Notes: generated from the sequence alone by a model not told the origin. 36,874 bases of DNA from Planctomycetota bacterium (GCA_002683135.1 NYSS01000093.1:8398-45271), one strand, 5' to 3'; shown: positions 21,170-29,336, counted from the stretch's first letter. Program-made: numbers and translations.

Positions 21170-21898
21170 ATGTCCGCTACGAATCCTGAATCCCCCCGCA
21201 AGACGACGACTCAGTTCATCCGGTATGAGTTGAAGGTCGTTCTCGCCAGAGCCGAAGCGGAGCGTGTCCAGGCTTGGGCCGCCGAGAGGTTGTCGACGGA
21301 CCCGTTTGGGGACTCTGAGGGAACCTACGAGATCAGGACTCTGTACCTCGACTCGCCGGAGATGGAGATCTACCACCGCCTTGGCGAGGCCCGGGGAACG
21401 AAGTTCCGCGTCCGGCGCTATGGGGAAGAGGGGAAAGTCTGGCTTGAGCGCAAGCGCCGCCGTGGTGACAGAGTCAAGAAGCGTCGTGCCAGCTGGCCTC
21501 TGGAGGGGCTGACTCAGCTGCTGGCCGGTCGCGGCACGCCGTCCGAGTGGGCCGGGGCTTTTCAGGAGGCGGTCTGCGACCGAGATCTGGCCCCGGTGTT
21601 GCTCGTTGTCTACCCGCGGTCCGCGTTCTCGGGAGAAGGGAGCGCTCGGCTGACCCTGGACTGGGGGGTCAAGGTCTGGCGCATGGCGCCCGACGAAGAT
21701 CCCTTCGATCCTCAAGGTGATCCGATCGACGTCACCGACGACGTCATCCTCGAGCTGAAGTACGACGGGACGATGCCCGAGGTGTTCGACGAAGTGTTGA
21801 AGATGCTCGGTCGCGACACCACCGGGTTCTCCAAGTACAGTCGGGGGGTGGAAGCCGCTGGACTGGCAACGAGAGGACAGCAGAGCGCGAATGGCTGA
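21170..21898 (+). CDS. VTC-domain protein, probable polyphosphate polymerase
   Basis: The 242-residue protein is a single VTC tunnel domain. It has RYELK (18-22), IRTLYLDS (55-62), KFRVRRY (78-84), LERKRR (92-97), ELKYDG near 200 and FSKYSRGVE near 220. These basic and acidic residues match the phosphate-lined tunnel and metal site of VTC4, which makes polyphosphate from ATP in yeast. It lacks the SPX domain of the yeast protein, as bacterial members do. The next gene encodes a DUF4956 membrane protein, a frequent neighbour of bacterial VTC genes, and the two are probably one operon (21-base gap). Polyphosphate synthesis is inferred from the family. Confidence 0.87.
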   Translation: MSATNPESPRKTTTQFIRYELKVVLARAEAERVQAWAAERLSTDPFGDSEGTYEIRTLYLDSPEMEIYHRLGEARGTKFRVRRYGEEGKVWLERKRRRGDRVKKRRASWPLEGLTQLLAGRGTPSEWAGAFQEAVCDRDLAPVLLVVYPRSAFSGEGSARLTLDWGVKVWRMAPDEDPFDPQGDPIDVTDDVILELKYDGTMPEVFDEVLKMLGRDTTGFSKYSRGVEAAGLATRGQQSANG

Positions 21899-21919
21899 CG
21901 GCCTGGGTGGAGTCGGAGG

Positions 21920-22744
21920 TTGACCCGCTTCGTGCGCAGCCTCACGCTGCTGCTCGTTCTGGGCGGCGGCCTCATGGCACAGGCCGATCCGGTGGGTCCG
22001 CCGATGGCGCCGCAGGGAGCTTCCGCGGCGCCGAGTCCTGAGGCCGAAGGAGGCTCTGATGACTTCATCAAGAGCATCTTCGGTGTCCCCGCTGGTAACG
22101 AAGTCGATCCGCCTGACCCGTTCCAGGCATCCGCGCGGCTCTTGCTGGCCGCGGTGCTCGGCTGGGGTGTCGCAGGCTTCTACGCGTTCTCATCGCGCAG
22201 GCGTCCGGAGTCGCTCGATCTCGGCGGAACCCTGATCCTGCTGTCGATGCTGATCACCATGGTCACCATGGCCGTGGGACAGAACGCGGCCGTCGCATTC
22301 ACGCTCGTCGGCACGCTCGCCATCGTCCGTTTCAGGACGACCGTTCGCGACATCCGCGACACCGCGTTCGTCATCTTTGCCGTCGCCGTGGGGCTCGCGA
22401 TCGGAGCGGCCAACCCGCCGGTCGCCGTTATCGGGACCGTGATCGTCGGTGTCGTGTCGATGCTCATCACGCAGTTCGGCGATGAGCCGCCGGCGTCCGA
22501 GGTGGTCGGCGGACGCCTGACGTTGCGCATGAACGGAGCGGGTCCGCACGACGCGGTGCTCGATCCCGTGCTCACCGCTAGCGTGAGGAGCTTTGGTGTC
22601 ATCGAGGCTCGAATCGATCGCGATGGGAACGCTCGCCTGGCATACGACGTCGATTGCGATCAAGCAGTAGCGGGGCAGCTGGTGGCGTCGCTGAATGCGC
22701 TGGACGCGGTTCAGCGGGTGAACCTCACGTTCGGGGCCGAGTGA
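21920..22744 (+). CDS. DUF4956 membrane protein, partner of the VTC-domain protein
   Basis: The start is TTG 21920 with GGAG seven bases upstream. GTG 21932 is an alternative with GGAGG 12 bases away. The 274-residue protein begins with a signal-like helix (LTLLLVLGGGL), an acidic loop and then about four membrane helices between about 70 and 190. The DUF4956 core is clear: TLVGTLAIVRFRTTVRDIRD followed by a hydrophobic stretch. The C-terminal soluble domain (about 195-274) has a ferredoxin-like strand pattern. In bacteria this family sits beside VTC-domain genes, and the pair may make polyphosphate at the membrane and move it across, as the yeast VTC complex does. That function is inference. 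Confidence 0.85.
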   Translation: MTRFVRSLTLLLVLGGGLMAQADPVGPPMAPQGASAAPSPEAEGGSDDFIKSIFGVPAGNEVDPPDPFQASARLLLAAVLGWGVAGFYAFSSRRRPESLDLGGTLILLSMLITMVTMAVGQNAAVAFTLVGTLAIVRFRTTVRDIRDTAFVIFAVAVGLAIGAANPPVAVIGTVIVGVVSMLITQFGDEPPASEVVGGRLTLRMNGAGPHDAVLDPVLTASVRSFGVIEARIDRDGNARLAYDVDCDQAVAGQLVASLNALDAVQRVNLTFGAE

Positions 22745-22857
22745 TTCCGGCCTGAGCGCCGCGGATCCCGAGAACGGGCCCGCGATGCTCACCTCGAGCT
22801 GATCGCCGTTTAAGCTGGAACCGTCGACCCATCGCTTGGTCCCCGTGGAGGTCTAAC

Positions 22858-24087
22858 GTGTCCATGATTCTCGCCCTGAGTCTCTTGCTCCTCGGGCCCG
22901 TCGATACAGGCACCACCGGGCTCACCAGCTCGGAGAAATCCAAGGCGACCCGGATCATCACCCGTTACTTCAAGGAATGGGATCCCAAGAAGCGTGCGGA
23001 GATCCTCGCGGAGCTGGAGCCGCTCGACCACCCGAGCGCAGCTGACGTGCGGAGCTTCACCAAGGCGTGCTTCAAGCTGGCGCGCACGGGCCTGCCACGC
23101 CAGAAGGGCAAGAGCCCGTTTACCTGCCTGCATCCTGACTACGGCGGCCCGTACGTCATGCGTGTCCCGTCACGGGCGAAGGGGGGCGCGAAGACCGGGG
23201 TGTTTATCAGCCTCCACGGGAGCGGCGGGAGCGGTCCAGGGACAGAGCGCCACTTTGGCGCCCCGGATTCCAAGCTGATCTGCGTCTATCCAACGGTGAC
23301 CGAGAGGCGGACGGGCTGGACCCAACCCCAAGGTGAGCGCTTTGTCACCGCGATCCTCGATGAGTTGAAGCGCACCTACAGGGTCGACACCAACCGGGTC
23401 TACCTCGCCGGGCACTCCATGGGGGGCTACGGGACCTGGTCTGTCGGCGGGAAACACGCCGACCTGTTCGCCGCGGCAGCCCCCATGGCGGGGGGTGTCT
23501 ACGAGCGGGGGGTGGTCCCGAACTTCCGCAACCTGCCGCTGCGCGTGTACAACGCGGAGGATGATCGGGTGGTGAAGCCGAGCTCTTCGATTCGTGCGTT
23601 TGAGCGGATCGACCAGGAGCTGCGTCCGCGACACGGCGGCTATCCCGCGACCTTCAACCTCTATCCCCCCAAGGACCGGATCGGCCACGGCTTTCCCAAG
23701 AAGCGCGGCCACGACATCCGCTCCATCTTCGCGTGGATGCTCAAGCACACCCGTGACCCGCGCCCGGAGCGTGTCGTGTGGGAACCCAGCCTCTCCTGGA
23801 AACGCCACTTCTACTGGTTGTTCTCCGAGCGGGGCTCCGGCGTCATCGACGTGCGGCGCGACGGCAACACGTTCACGGTCTCCGGAGGGCGGGGCGACCT
23901 GTGGATCCAACTCGACAAGACGCTCTGTGACCTCAAGAAGCCAGTGGTCGTGAGGCTGGTCACCCGAGACGGGGAGCGGGAGGTCTTCCGGGGACTTCCC
24001 AAGCTCAGCCTGCGGGTCCTGGTGGAATCCGTGGGGGTCCGCAACGATCCGGAGATGGCCTACGTCGCGCGGGTTCGGGTGCGCTGA
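22858..24087 (+). CDS. Secreted alpha/beta hydrolase, PHB-depolymerase-type esterase
   Basis: The start is GTG 22858 with GGAGG six bases upstream. ATG 22864 is the alternative. The 409-residue product has a short hydrophobic leader (ILALSLLLLG). Its catalytic centre is visible: Ser187 in GHSMGGYG, an acid in NAEDDR (Asp235 or Asp236) and His277 in DRIGHGF. The oxyanion region is SLHGSGGSG. A C-terminal beta domain of about 100 residues (about 310-409) follows the hydrolase and may bind substrate. The family cleaves esters such as polyhydroxybutyrate or feruloyl groups, but the substrate is unknown. It is 113 bases after the DUF4956 gene and may have its own transcript. It converges on rtcB with three bases between the stops. 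Confidence 0.85.
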   Translation: MSMILALSLLLLGPVDTGTTGLTSSEKSKATRIITRYFKEWDPKKRAEILAELEPLDHPSAADVRSFTKACFKLARTGLPRQKGKSPFTCLHPDYGGPYVMRVPSRAKGGAKTGVFISLHGSGGSGPGTERHFGAPDSKLICVYPTVTERRTGWTQPQGERFVTAILDELKRTYRVDTNRVYLAGHSMGGYGTWSVGGKHADLFAAAAPMAGGVYERGVVPNFRNLPLRVYNAEDDRVVKPSSSIRAFERIDQELRPRHGGYPATFNLYPPKDRIGHGFPKKRGHDIRSIFAWMLKHTRDPRPERVVWEPSLSWKRHFYWLFSERGSGVIDVRRDGNTFTVSGGRGDLWIQLDKTLCDLKKPVVVRLVTRDGEREVFRGLPKLSLRVLVESVGVRNDPEMAYVARVRVR

Positions 24088-24090
24088 GGC

Positions 24091-25308
24091 CTATCCTTTA
24101 ACGCAGACCACCTGCTTGAGCGTGGCCACGATGTCGACGAGGTCTCCTTGCGCGCGCATGACGGCGTCGATGTCCTTGTACGCCATGGGCGTCTCGTCGA
24201 TGACGCCTTCGTCTTTCCGGCATTCGACGCCAGCGGTAGCCCTCACGTGATCGTCGACCGAGAAGCTCCGCTTCGCTTGCGTTCGTGACATGACCCGGCC
24301 GGCGCCGTGGCTGCAGGAATGGAAGCTGTTTGGGTTGCCCTTGCCCTTCACGATGAACGAGCGTGCGCCCATCGATCCGGGGATGATGCCGTATTCGCCC
24401 TTGGCCGCCGAGACGGCGCCCTTGCGCGTGACGAATACCTGCTCCCCGAAGTGCTCCTCCTTCTGGACGTAGTTGTGGTGGCAGTTCACGGCCATCAGGT
24501 CGGCCTTGAAGCGCGGCAGGATGGCGTCCCGCTGCATGACCTCGAGGACCGCGGTCATCATCAACTCGCGGTTCTCTTTCGCGAACCGCTGAGCCCATGC
24601 CACGGCTTCGAAGTAATCGTCGAAGTGCTTCGCTCCCTCGGTGAAATAGGCGAGGTTCTTGTCCGGGAGATCGGCGATGTGCTGGCGCATGTCTTTTTGC
24701 GCGAGGGTGATGAAGTGCATGCCGATGCGGTTGCCGACGCCCCGTGAGCCGGAGTGGAGCATGACCCAGAGCCCGTCTTCGGTGTCTAAGCAGAGCTCGA
24801 TGAAGTGGTTGCCGGTGCCGAGGGTCCCGAGGTGCTGGTAGTGGCGTCCGCGGTCCAGCTTCGGGTGCTTCTGGATGATCGACTCGTATCCCCTCTTGAG
24901 CTTCTTCCAGCGGGCCTCGACGGGGGCGGGGGCGCGGCTCCACGAGCCGCGGTCGCCCTTGCCGCCGCGGTCGGTGCGGCCGTGGGGCACGGCTTTCTCG
25001 ATGGCGGCGCGGATGCGCTTCAGGTCATCAGGCAGATCGGCCGCCGAGAGAGACGTCTTCACGGCCATCATGCCGCAGCCGATATCCACGCCCACGGCCG
25101 CGGGGATGATCGCCTTCTTCGTGGGGATCACGCTTCCGACCGTGGCGCCGATGCCCCAGTGGATGTCCGGCATGGCCGCTACCCAGCGGTGGATGAACGG
25201 CAAGCTCGCGACGTTTCGGAGCTGCTGCATCGCGTTGTCGTCGACGTGAACGTCCTTCACCCAAGCGCGGATCGGTACGCCCCGTGTGTCGATGATGGTT
25301 TCGCTCAT
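24091..25308 (-). CDS. rtcB: RtcB-family RNA ligase
   Basis: The 405-residue protein starts at ATG 25308 (MSETIIDTRG). An upstream in-frame start at 25338 is less likely. The metal ligands and catalytic residues fall in place: Asp75 and Cys78 in GVDIGCGM, Asn167-His168 in GTGNH, His185 in HSGSRGVGN, His277/278 in CHHNY, and nucleophile His334 in SHGAGR. These closely match E. coli RtcB. RtcB joins RNA with a 2',3'-cyclic phosphate to a 5'-OH end, using GTP and Mn2+, in RNA repair or tRNA splicing. No rtcA, archease or RtcR-type regulator is adjacent, so this copy stands alone. It has only a weak ribosome-binding site. Confidence 0.93.
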   Translation of the reverse strand: MSETIIDTRGVPIRAWVKDVHVDDNAMQQLRNVASLPFIHRWVAAMPDIHWGIGATVGSVIPTKKAIIPAAVGVDIGCGMMAVKTSLSAADLPDDLKRIRAAIEKAVPHGRTDRGGKGDRGSWSRAPAPVEARWKKLKRGYESIIQKHPKLDRGRHYQHLGTLGTGNHFIELCLDTEDGLWVMLHSGSRGVGNRIGMHFITLAQKDMRQHIADLPDKNLAYFTEGAKHFDDYFEAVAWAQRFAKENRELMMTAVLEVMQRDAILPRFKADLMAVNCHHNYVQKEEHFGEQVFVTRKGAVSAAKGEYGIIPGSMGARSFIVKGKGNPNSFHSCSHGAGRVMSRTQAKRSFSVDDHVRATAGVECRKDEGVIDETPMAYKDIDAVMRAQGDLVDIVATLKQVVCVKG

Positions 25309-25358
25309 CTCTGCACCACGCCCGGGCGAAGTCTTCAATCGCTAGCGCGAAAAGCGAA

Positions 25359-25386
25359 GGGGCCCCGAGCGCGAGCCCGGAGCCCC
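25359..25386 (-). terminator. Intrinsic terminator of the lipoprotein gene
   Basis: A GC-rich stem (GGGGC/GCCCC outside, with two mismatches inside) closes on a GCGA tetraloop. On the minus strand it is followed by CCTTCGCTTTTCGC. It lies 46 bases past the stop of the lipoprotein gene and ahead of rtcB, so the two genes are likely separate units. Confidence 0.55.
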
Positions 25387-25432
25387 GGAAGGCGAGTCAT
25401 GGCGACCCCGCTTGCTGAAGGTGCCTGGAGTG

Positions 25433-26356
25433 TCAGCCCTTCTTTCCGCCGCCGATCTTCAGGCCGCCCTTCTTTTCTTTCTTCTCTTCATCCTTCTTGG
25501 CGTCGTCGGCCTCGGCCTTGGCCTCGCCCTTCTTGTCCTTGAACTGGATCTTGCAGCCCTCGGGGATCTCGAAGGTGGCGGAGATGCCGTCCTTGAATCC
25601 GAAGAGGGAGGACAGGTCCTCGATGCCGATGTCGCCGCCCTTGAAGGTGAACTTGAGGCCGTTCTCGCCGGACTTCTTGCACCCCTTGGTCGCGACGATC
25701 TTGCCGGGGAGGTTGATGATGATCTCGAGCGCCATGTCATCGACGGACAGCATCTGCTTGAACATCTCCATGCTCTGCTCGAGCTGGTCGAGCTCGTCAT
25801 CGCCGAGGTCTTCGAGCTCCTCGAGGTCGATGGGCAGGTCACCACCGAGGAGGTCGCTCAGCGGCGGGATGATGACGATCTCGCCGACACCCTGGGTGTC
25901 GGTCTTGAAGAAGGTGGTGAGCCCATCGAGGGACATGGGCATGTCCATGTCCTCAAGCTGCTTCTTCTGGTTAGCCGTCGTCTTGTCGAGCCACTCGTTG
26001 AGGTTCTTGACCTTGGCCTCGACCTGGATGCCCTTCCAACCGTCCTCTTCCGTCTTGGTGGCCTTCGTGACCTCGAGACCCGAGTCCTTCAACTGCTGGG
26101 CGACCTTCTTCTCGTCGAGCATGGACTCCATCGCGGCGAAGGCTTCTTCGGCCTGCTCCACCTCAGCGCCGCCCATGTCACCCATGGACTCCATCAGCCC
26201 CTTGATGGTCTCGATGGACTCGGTCTTGACGCCCACGCTTATCTTCATGGCGGCAGAAGCATCGTTCTTGACGTCGACGGTCGTGTTCATCTTCAGGCAA
26301 CCTGTGAGGCCGATGGCCAGCAGGCTGCACAGCAGCAAGGGGGTGAGACGTTTCAT
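25433..26356 (-). CDS. Lipoprotein of unknown function, acidic with a basic tail
   Basis: The 307-residue protein starts at ATG 26356 with AAGGAAG upstream. Its first 20 residues are a lipoprotein signal ending in the lipobox LTGC, with Cys20 as the lipid site. Residues 21-130 have alternating beta strands (TTVDVKNDASA) and a helical segment, a pattern reminiscent of LppM-like outer-envelope lipoproteins. About 150-200 is strongly acidic (DLEELEDLGDDELDQLEQ). The last 30 residues are Lys-rich with Gly (KKGGLKIGGGKKG). The mature protein is probably attached to a membrane facing the periplasm. The family is not recognised with certainty. A palindrome overlaps its promoter region. Confidence 0.75.
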   Translation of the reverse strand: MKRLTPLLLCSLLAIGLTGCLKMNTTVDVKNDASAAMKISVGVKTESIETIKGLMESMGDMGGAEVEQAEEAFAAMESMLDEKKVAQQLKDSGLEVTKATKTEEDGWKGIQVEAKVKNLNEWLDKTTANQKKQLEDMDMPMSLDGLTTFFKTDTQGVGEIVIIPPLSDLLGGDLPIDLEELEDLGDDELDQLEQSMEMFKQMLSVDDMALEIIINLPGKIVATKGCKKSGENGLKFTFKGGDIGIEDLSSLFGFKDGISATFEIPEGCKIQFKDKKGEAKAEADDAKKDEEKKEKKGGLKIGGGKKG

Positions 26357-26412
26357 GTTCTTCCTTTCGGGTGTTCGGTGATTTGGGGGTCGCCGTGGAG
26401 GCCGACTCCTTG

Positions 26413-26442
26413 CTTGTAACCGAAGTCGGCGCGGTCGGTTAC
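26413..26442 (-). promoter_or_regulatory. Promoter with an overlapping palindrome, lipoprotein gene
   Basis: The perfect 8-base inverted repeat GTAACCGA / TCGGTTAC (26416-26423 and 26435-26442, spacer 11) runs into TACAAG (26418-26413), a possible -10 box on the minus strand. A transcript would start near 26406 and have a leader of about 50 bases. The repeat covers the spacer and -35 region, the typical place of a repressor operator. It could also act as a weak terminator of lysA, but no T-tract follows. Confidence 0.4.
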
Positions 26443-26489
26443 AGCCCATCGCGCCCCATTTCAGGGGGATCTCCTTAAGCTGCTTCAGG

Positions 26490-27656
26490 CTAATGATTTA
26501 TGGCGTCCAGAGGTTCCCGCTCACGGATGACCTGGGGGCCCCCCGGCCGCACCAGGACCTCGGCCGGTCGAGGACGGAGGTTGTAGGAAGACGCCATCGA
26601 CCAGCCATAGGCGCCCACGTCTCGGATCGCGAGGACGTCGCCCTCCTCCGGCTTGGGGACCGCCCGACCCTTGCAGAACAGGTCCCCGGACTCACAGATG
26701 TTGCCCGCCACGGCCACGGTTTCGGCCGGCGCGTCGGGGCGCGAGACGTTCTCGATTGCGTGCCAGCTTCCGTAGAGGGCCGGACGGAGGAGGTGATTGA
26801 GGCCGGAATCGGTGCCGACGAACGTGTGCCGCTTGCCCCGCTTTACCGACGTGACCGTGACGTACAGCGTGCCGCACGGCGCGATGATCCAACGGCCAGG
26901 CTCGAAGCGGAACACGACGTCCGGCTCCTTGGCCCTGAAGCGGGCGAGCAGGTGGCTGACCTCTGCTCCCAGTTTAGCGACGTCGAAGTCCTCCTCGTCG
27001 GGCTTGTATCCGACGCCGAAGCCGCCGCCGAAATCGACGAACCGTAGGCCCGAGAACCGCTCAGCGACCTTGAGCATGACCTCCATGGCCGATACGAACC
27101 GGTCCACCTCCAGGATCCCCGAGCCGACGTGTTGGTGCAGTCCGCTGATGATCAACCCGTGGCGACTGGCGATGCAGTGGGCGGCCTCAATGTCCTCGTG
27201 ATCGACGCCGAACTTGGCCTCGGGGCCACCGGTGATGACATGATCATGGTGCCCCTCGCCGATGTCCGGATTGAGTCGCAGGCCGACATCCGTGCCAGGG
27301 AATAAGCGACCGTAGCGCTCGAGCTGGGAGAGCGAGTCCACCGTCACGTGGACGCCGAGCTCCCTGACCGCGCCCATCTCCTCGTCGGTGACGTTGTTGC
27401 CGTTGTAGGAGATCTGCTCCGTCGCGAAGCCGACCCTGCGAGCGCGCATGACCTCGCCGATGCTGACGGCGTCGATGCCCAGGCCCTCCTCGCGGATCAC
27501 GGAGAGCAGGCTGGGGTTGGCGTTCGCCTTCATGGCGTACAGCAACGCGCAGGATGGCAGCGCGGCGACGAGCTGACGGCAGCGCGAACGCAGCCCCGCT
27601 TCTTCGTAGACGTAGAGCGGCGACCCGAAGCGATCGATCAAATCAGCGGCGGTCAT
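26490..27656 (-). CDS. lysA: Diaminopimelate decarboxylase
   Basis: The 388-residue protein is a PLP-dependent fold-type III decarboxylase. Lys43 in YAMKANANPS binds PLP. HQHVGSG (174-180) and FGGGFG (209-214) hold the phosphate. CESGD (321-325), with Cys321 as catalytic residue and Asp325, and GAYG (348-351) complete the active site. It converts meso-diaminopimelate to lysine in the cytoplasm, the last step of the lysine pathway. The start is ATG 27656, where homology begins. A longer frame to 27719 has no support. The protein is a little shorter than most LysA (about 415-420). No Shine-Dalgarno is present, and TACCAT lies seven bases upstream. No other lysine gene is adjacent. Confidence 0.93.
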   Translation of the reverse strand: MTAADLIDRFGSPLYVYEEAGLRSRCRQLVAALPSCALLYAMKANANPSLLSVIREEGLGIDAVSIGEVMRARRVGFATEQISYNGNNVTDEEMGAVRELGVHVTVDSLSQLERYGRLFPGTDVGLRLNPDIGEGHHDHVITGGPEAKFGVDHEDIEAAHCIASRHGLIISGLHQHVGSGILEVDRFVSAMEVMLKVAERFSGLRFVDFGGGFGVGYKPDEEDFDVAKLGAEVSHLLARFRAKEPDVVFRFEPGRWIIAPCGTLYVTVTSVKRGKRHTFVGTDSGLNHLLRPALYGSWHAIENVSRPDAPAETVAVAGNICESGDLFCKGRAVPKPEEGDVLAIRDVGAYGWSMASSYNLRPRPAEVLVRPGGPQVIREREPLDAINH

Positions 27657-27663
27657 GGGATGG

Positions 27664-27669
27664 ATGGTA
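27664..27669 (-). promoter_or_regulatory. Candidate -10 element, leaderless lysA transcript
   Basis: TACCAT lies seven bases before the lysA ATG on the minus strand, and no Shine-Dalgarno sequence is present. A transcript from here would begin at or one base from the start codon. No clear -35 is seen. Confidence 0.3.
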
Positions 27670-27730
27670 CCGGCGCGGTCACCCACATGCCTCGGGTACG
27701 TCGCGATCCTGCCGCCCATCTTTGACGTGC

Positions 27731-27736
27731 TATTCT
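27731..27736 (+). promoter_or_regulatory. Candidate -10 element, leaderless small membrane protein transcript
   Basis: TATTCT ends six bases before ATG 27743 and is preceded by GC. The gene lacks a Shine-Dalgarno sequence. TTGACG at 27722-27727 is too close to serve as its -35. Confidence 0.35.
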
Positions 27737-27742
27737 CACGCC

Positions 27743-28021
27743 ATGAACAAGACGCAGCGCGGGGTTGTCTTCACGGCGGTCTTCTTCTTCGTGGCGGCGG
27801 CCCTATACCCGCCATTCGTCGTGGAGACTGCGGGAGGCGATACCATGCGCAACTGGTACCTCCTGTTCTCGGGGCCGCCGTCCCATTACTCCGTCACCGA
27901 TATCGACTGGGGCATCCTCGTCTTCGAGTGGTGCGTCATCTTGATCGCGGCGTGTTCCTTGCTCTGGGCCTCGAGTCGCGAGTCGCGATCGACGGAGGAG
28001 GAGAGATCCTCCGTTCCATAG
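27743..28021 (+). CDS. Small two-helix membrane protein
   Basis: The 92-residue protein starts at ATG 27743. It has two hydrophobic helices, about 8-24 and 56-76. The loop between them carries GGDTMRNWYLLF and an Asp-Trp pair, and the tail (77-92) is short and charged. The family is not recognised. The start has no Shine-Dalgarno sequence but a hexamer TATTCT six bases upstream. A TAG (28019-28021) ends the frame, yet the same frame stays open for another 36 codons with strong coding-type codon choice, described separately. It is divergent from lysA, 86 bases apart. Confidence 0.7.
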   Translation: MNKTQRGVVFTAVFFFVAAALYPPFVVETAGGDTMRNWYLLFSGPPSHYSVTDIDWGILVFEWCVILIAACSLLWASSRESRSTEEERSSVP

Positions 28022-28132
28022 AGCCGCCGGGGCCGGACGCACGCGAGCATCTTCTACAACATCGGTGCCGCGGTCGATAAGGCCTCCGCCCTCATCCTCG
28101 CCTTCCTCCGCGAGGTGACTGGCGGCCAGTGA
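28022..28132 (+). other. In-frame coding-like extension without a start codon
   Basis: After the TAG at 28019-28021 the same frame continues to TGA 28130-28132. Nearly every third base is G or C, and the translation contains a clear amphipathic helix (ASIFYNIGAAVDKAS, then ALILAFLREVTGG). No ATG, GTG or TTG lies in this frame. It may be the tail of a formerly longer protein, a stop-codon read-through product, or a small gene whose start was lost. It ends six bases before the stop of the convergent acyl-CoA dehydrogenase gene. Confidence 0.35.
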
Positions 28133-28138
28133 TGCGGA

Positions 28139-29308
28139 TCACTGATAGGCCTGGATCCCGGTGATCTTCTCGCCGAGGATGAGGCCGTGGATGTCGTAAG
28201 TGCCCTCGTAGGTGTTCACCGTCTCGAGGTTGCACATGTGACGCCCGACCGGGTACTCATCGGTGATGCCGTTCGCGCCGAGCATGTCGCGGGCAGTGCG
28301 GGCGATCTCGAGGGCACGCCCGACGTTGTTCCGTTTAGCCAGTGACACCTGGGCGAAGTTCATCTTGCCCTCGTCCTTCAGGCTACCGAGGCGCCAGCAG
28401 AGGATCTGCGCCTTGGTGATCTCGGTCAGCATGTTGGCCAGCTTGGTCTGGACCAGCTGGAACGAGGCGAGGGGCTTGTCGAACTGTATCCGTGACAGCG
28501 TGTAGTCCCGAGCCGTGTCATAGCACGCGCGGGCGGCGCCGACGGCGCCGAACGCGATCCCGTATCGCGCCTGGGTCAGACAGCCGAGCGCGGTTTTCAG
28601 TCCGATCGCCTTCGGCATGAGCGCGTCTTTCGGAACCTTGACGTCCTGGAGGACCAGCTCGGATGTCACCGAGCAGCGCAGCGACCACTTGCGCCGCTGC
28701 TCGGGGGCGGAGAATCCCTCGCTGTCGGTCGGGACGAGGAAACCGACGATCTCACCGTCCAGCTTCGCCCACACGATGGCGATGTGCGCGATGCCACCGT
28801 TGGTGATCCACATCTTCGCGCCGTTGAGGACGTAGTGGTCACCCTTGTCTTCTGCTCGGGTGATCATGCCCCCGGGGTTGCTGCCGAAGTCGGGCTCCGT
28901 GAGGCCAAAGCATCCGATGACCTCGCCGGTCACCATCTTGGGCAGGTACTTCTCTTTTTGTTCGTCCGATCCGTACGCGTAGATGGGGTACATGCAGAGG
29001 GCTCCCTGCACGCTGACGAACGACCGCAGCCCTGAATCGGCGTATTCGAGCTCCTCCATCATGAGCCCGTAGGCTGTGTTGGAGAGCCCTGCGCACCCGT
29101 ACCCCTCCAGGTTCGCGCCGAAGGCGCCGAGGTCCGCCAACTCGAGCGCGACCTCCAGGGGGAACTCGCCCTTGCGATACGCGTCTTCGACGAGGGGGGT
29201 GAACCGTTCGCGAGCCCAGCGACGGATCTCGTCGCGAGCGAGCCGCTCCTCCTCGCCGTAAAGAGCTTCGAGGTCGAACAGATCTGTCGAGGTCATCGGG
29301 GCGCCCAT
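28139..29308 (-). CDS. gcdH: Acyl-CoA dehydrogenase, glutaryl-CoA dehydrogenase-like
   Basis: The 389-residue protein has the three ACAD domains and is very close to glutaryl-CoA dehydrogenase. LRSFVSVQG carries the substrate-binding Arg and Ser of that enzyme. CFGLTEPDFGSNPGG binds FAD. ARYGIAFG and ARDMLGANGI are shared with human GCDH. The catalytic base is expected at Glu368 in TYEGTYDIHGLILG. Glutaryl-CoA dehydrogenase oxidises and decarboxylates glutaryl-CoA to crotonyl-CoA in lysine and tryptophan breakdown, but a non-decarboxylating relative cannot be excluded by sequence alone. ATG 29308 has AGGAG six bases upstream, and TAACGT (29336-29331) may be the -10 box. No electron-transfer flavoprotein gene is adjacent. 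Confidence 0.9.
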   Translation of the reverse strand: MGAPMTSTDLFDLEALYGEEERLARDEIRRWARERFTPLVEDAYRKGEFPLEVALELADLGAFGANLEGYGCAGLSNTAYGLMMEELEYADSGLRSFVSVQGALCMYPIYAYGSDEQKEKYLPKMVTGEVIGCFGLTEPDFGSNPGGMITRAEDKGDHYVLNGAKMWITNGGIAHIAIVWAKLDGEIVGFLVPTDSEGFSAPEQRRKWSLRCSVTSELVLQDVKVPKDALMPKAIGLKTALGCLTQARYGIAFGAVGAARACYDTARDYTLSRIQFDKPLASFQLVQTKLANMLTEITKAQILCWRLGSLKDEGKMNFAQVSLAKRNNVGRALEIARTARDMLGANGITDEYPVGRHMCNLETVNTYEGTYDIHGLILGEKITGIQAYQ

Positions 29309-29330
29309 ACGGATCTCCTAAGAGTCGAGG

Positions 29331-29336
29331 ACGTTA
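29331..29336 (-). promoter_or_regulatory. Candidate -10 element for the acyl-CoA dehydrogenase gene
   Basis: TAACGT preceded by TGC lies 22 bases before the ATG at 29308 on the minus strand. The Shine-Dalgarno AGGAG (29319-29315) falls within the short leader. Confidence 0.3.

Noticed and set aside
25497..26381. A 294-codon antisense frame over the lipoprotein gene
   Set aside because: It is Ser/Met-rich shadow sequence opposite a gene with a lipobox and ribosome-binding site.
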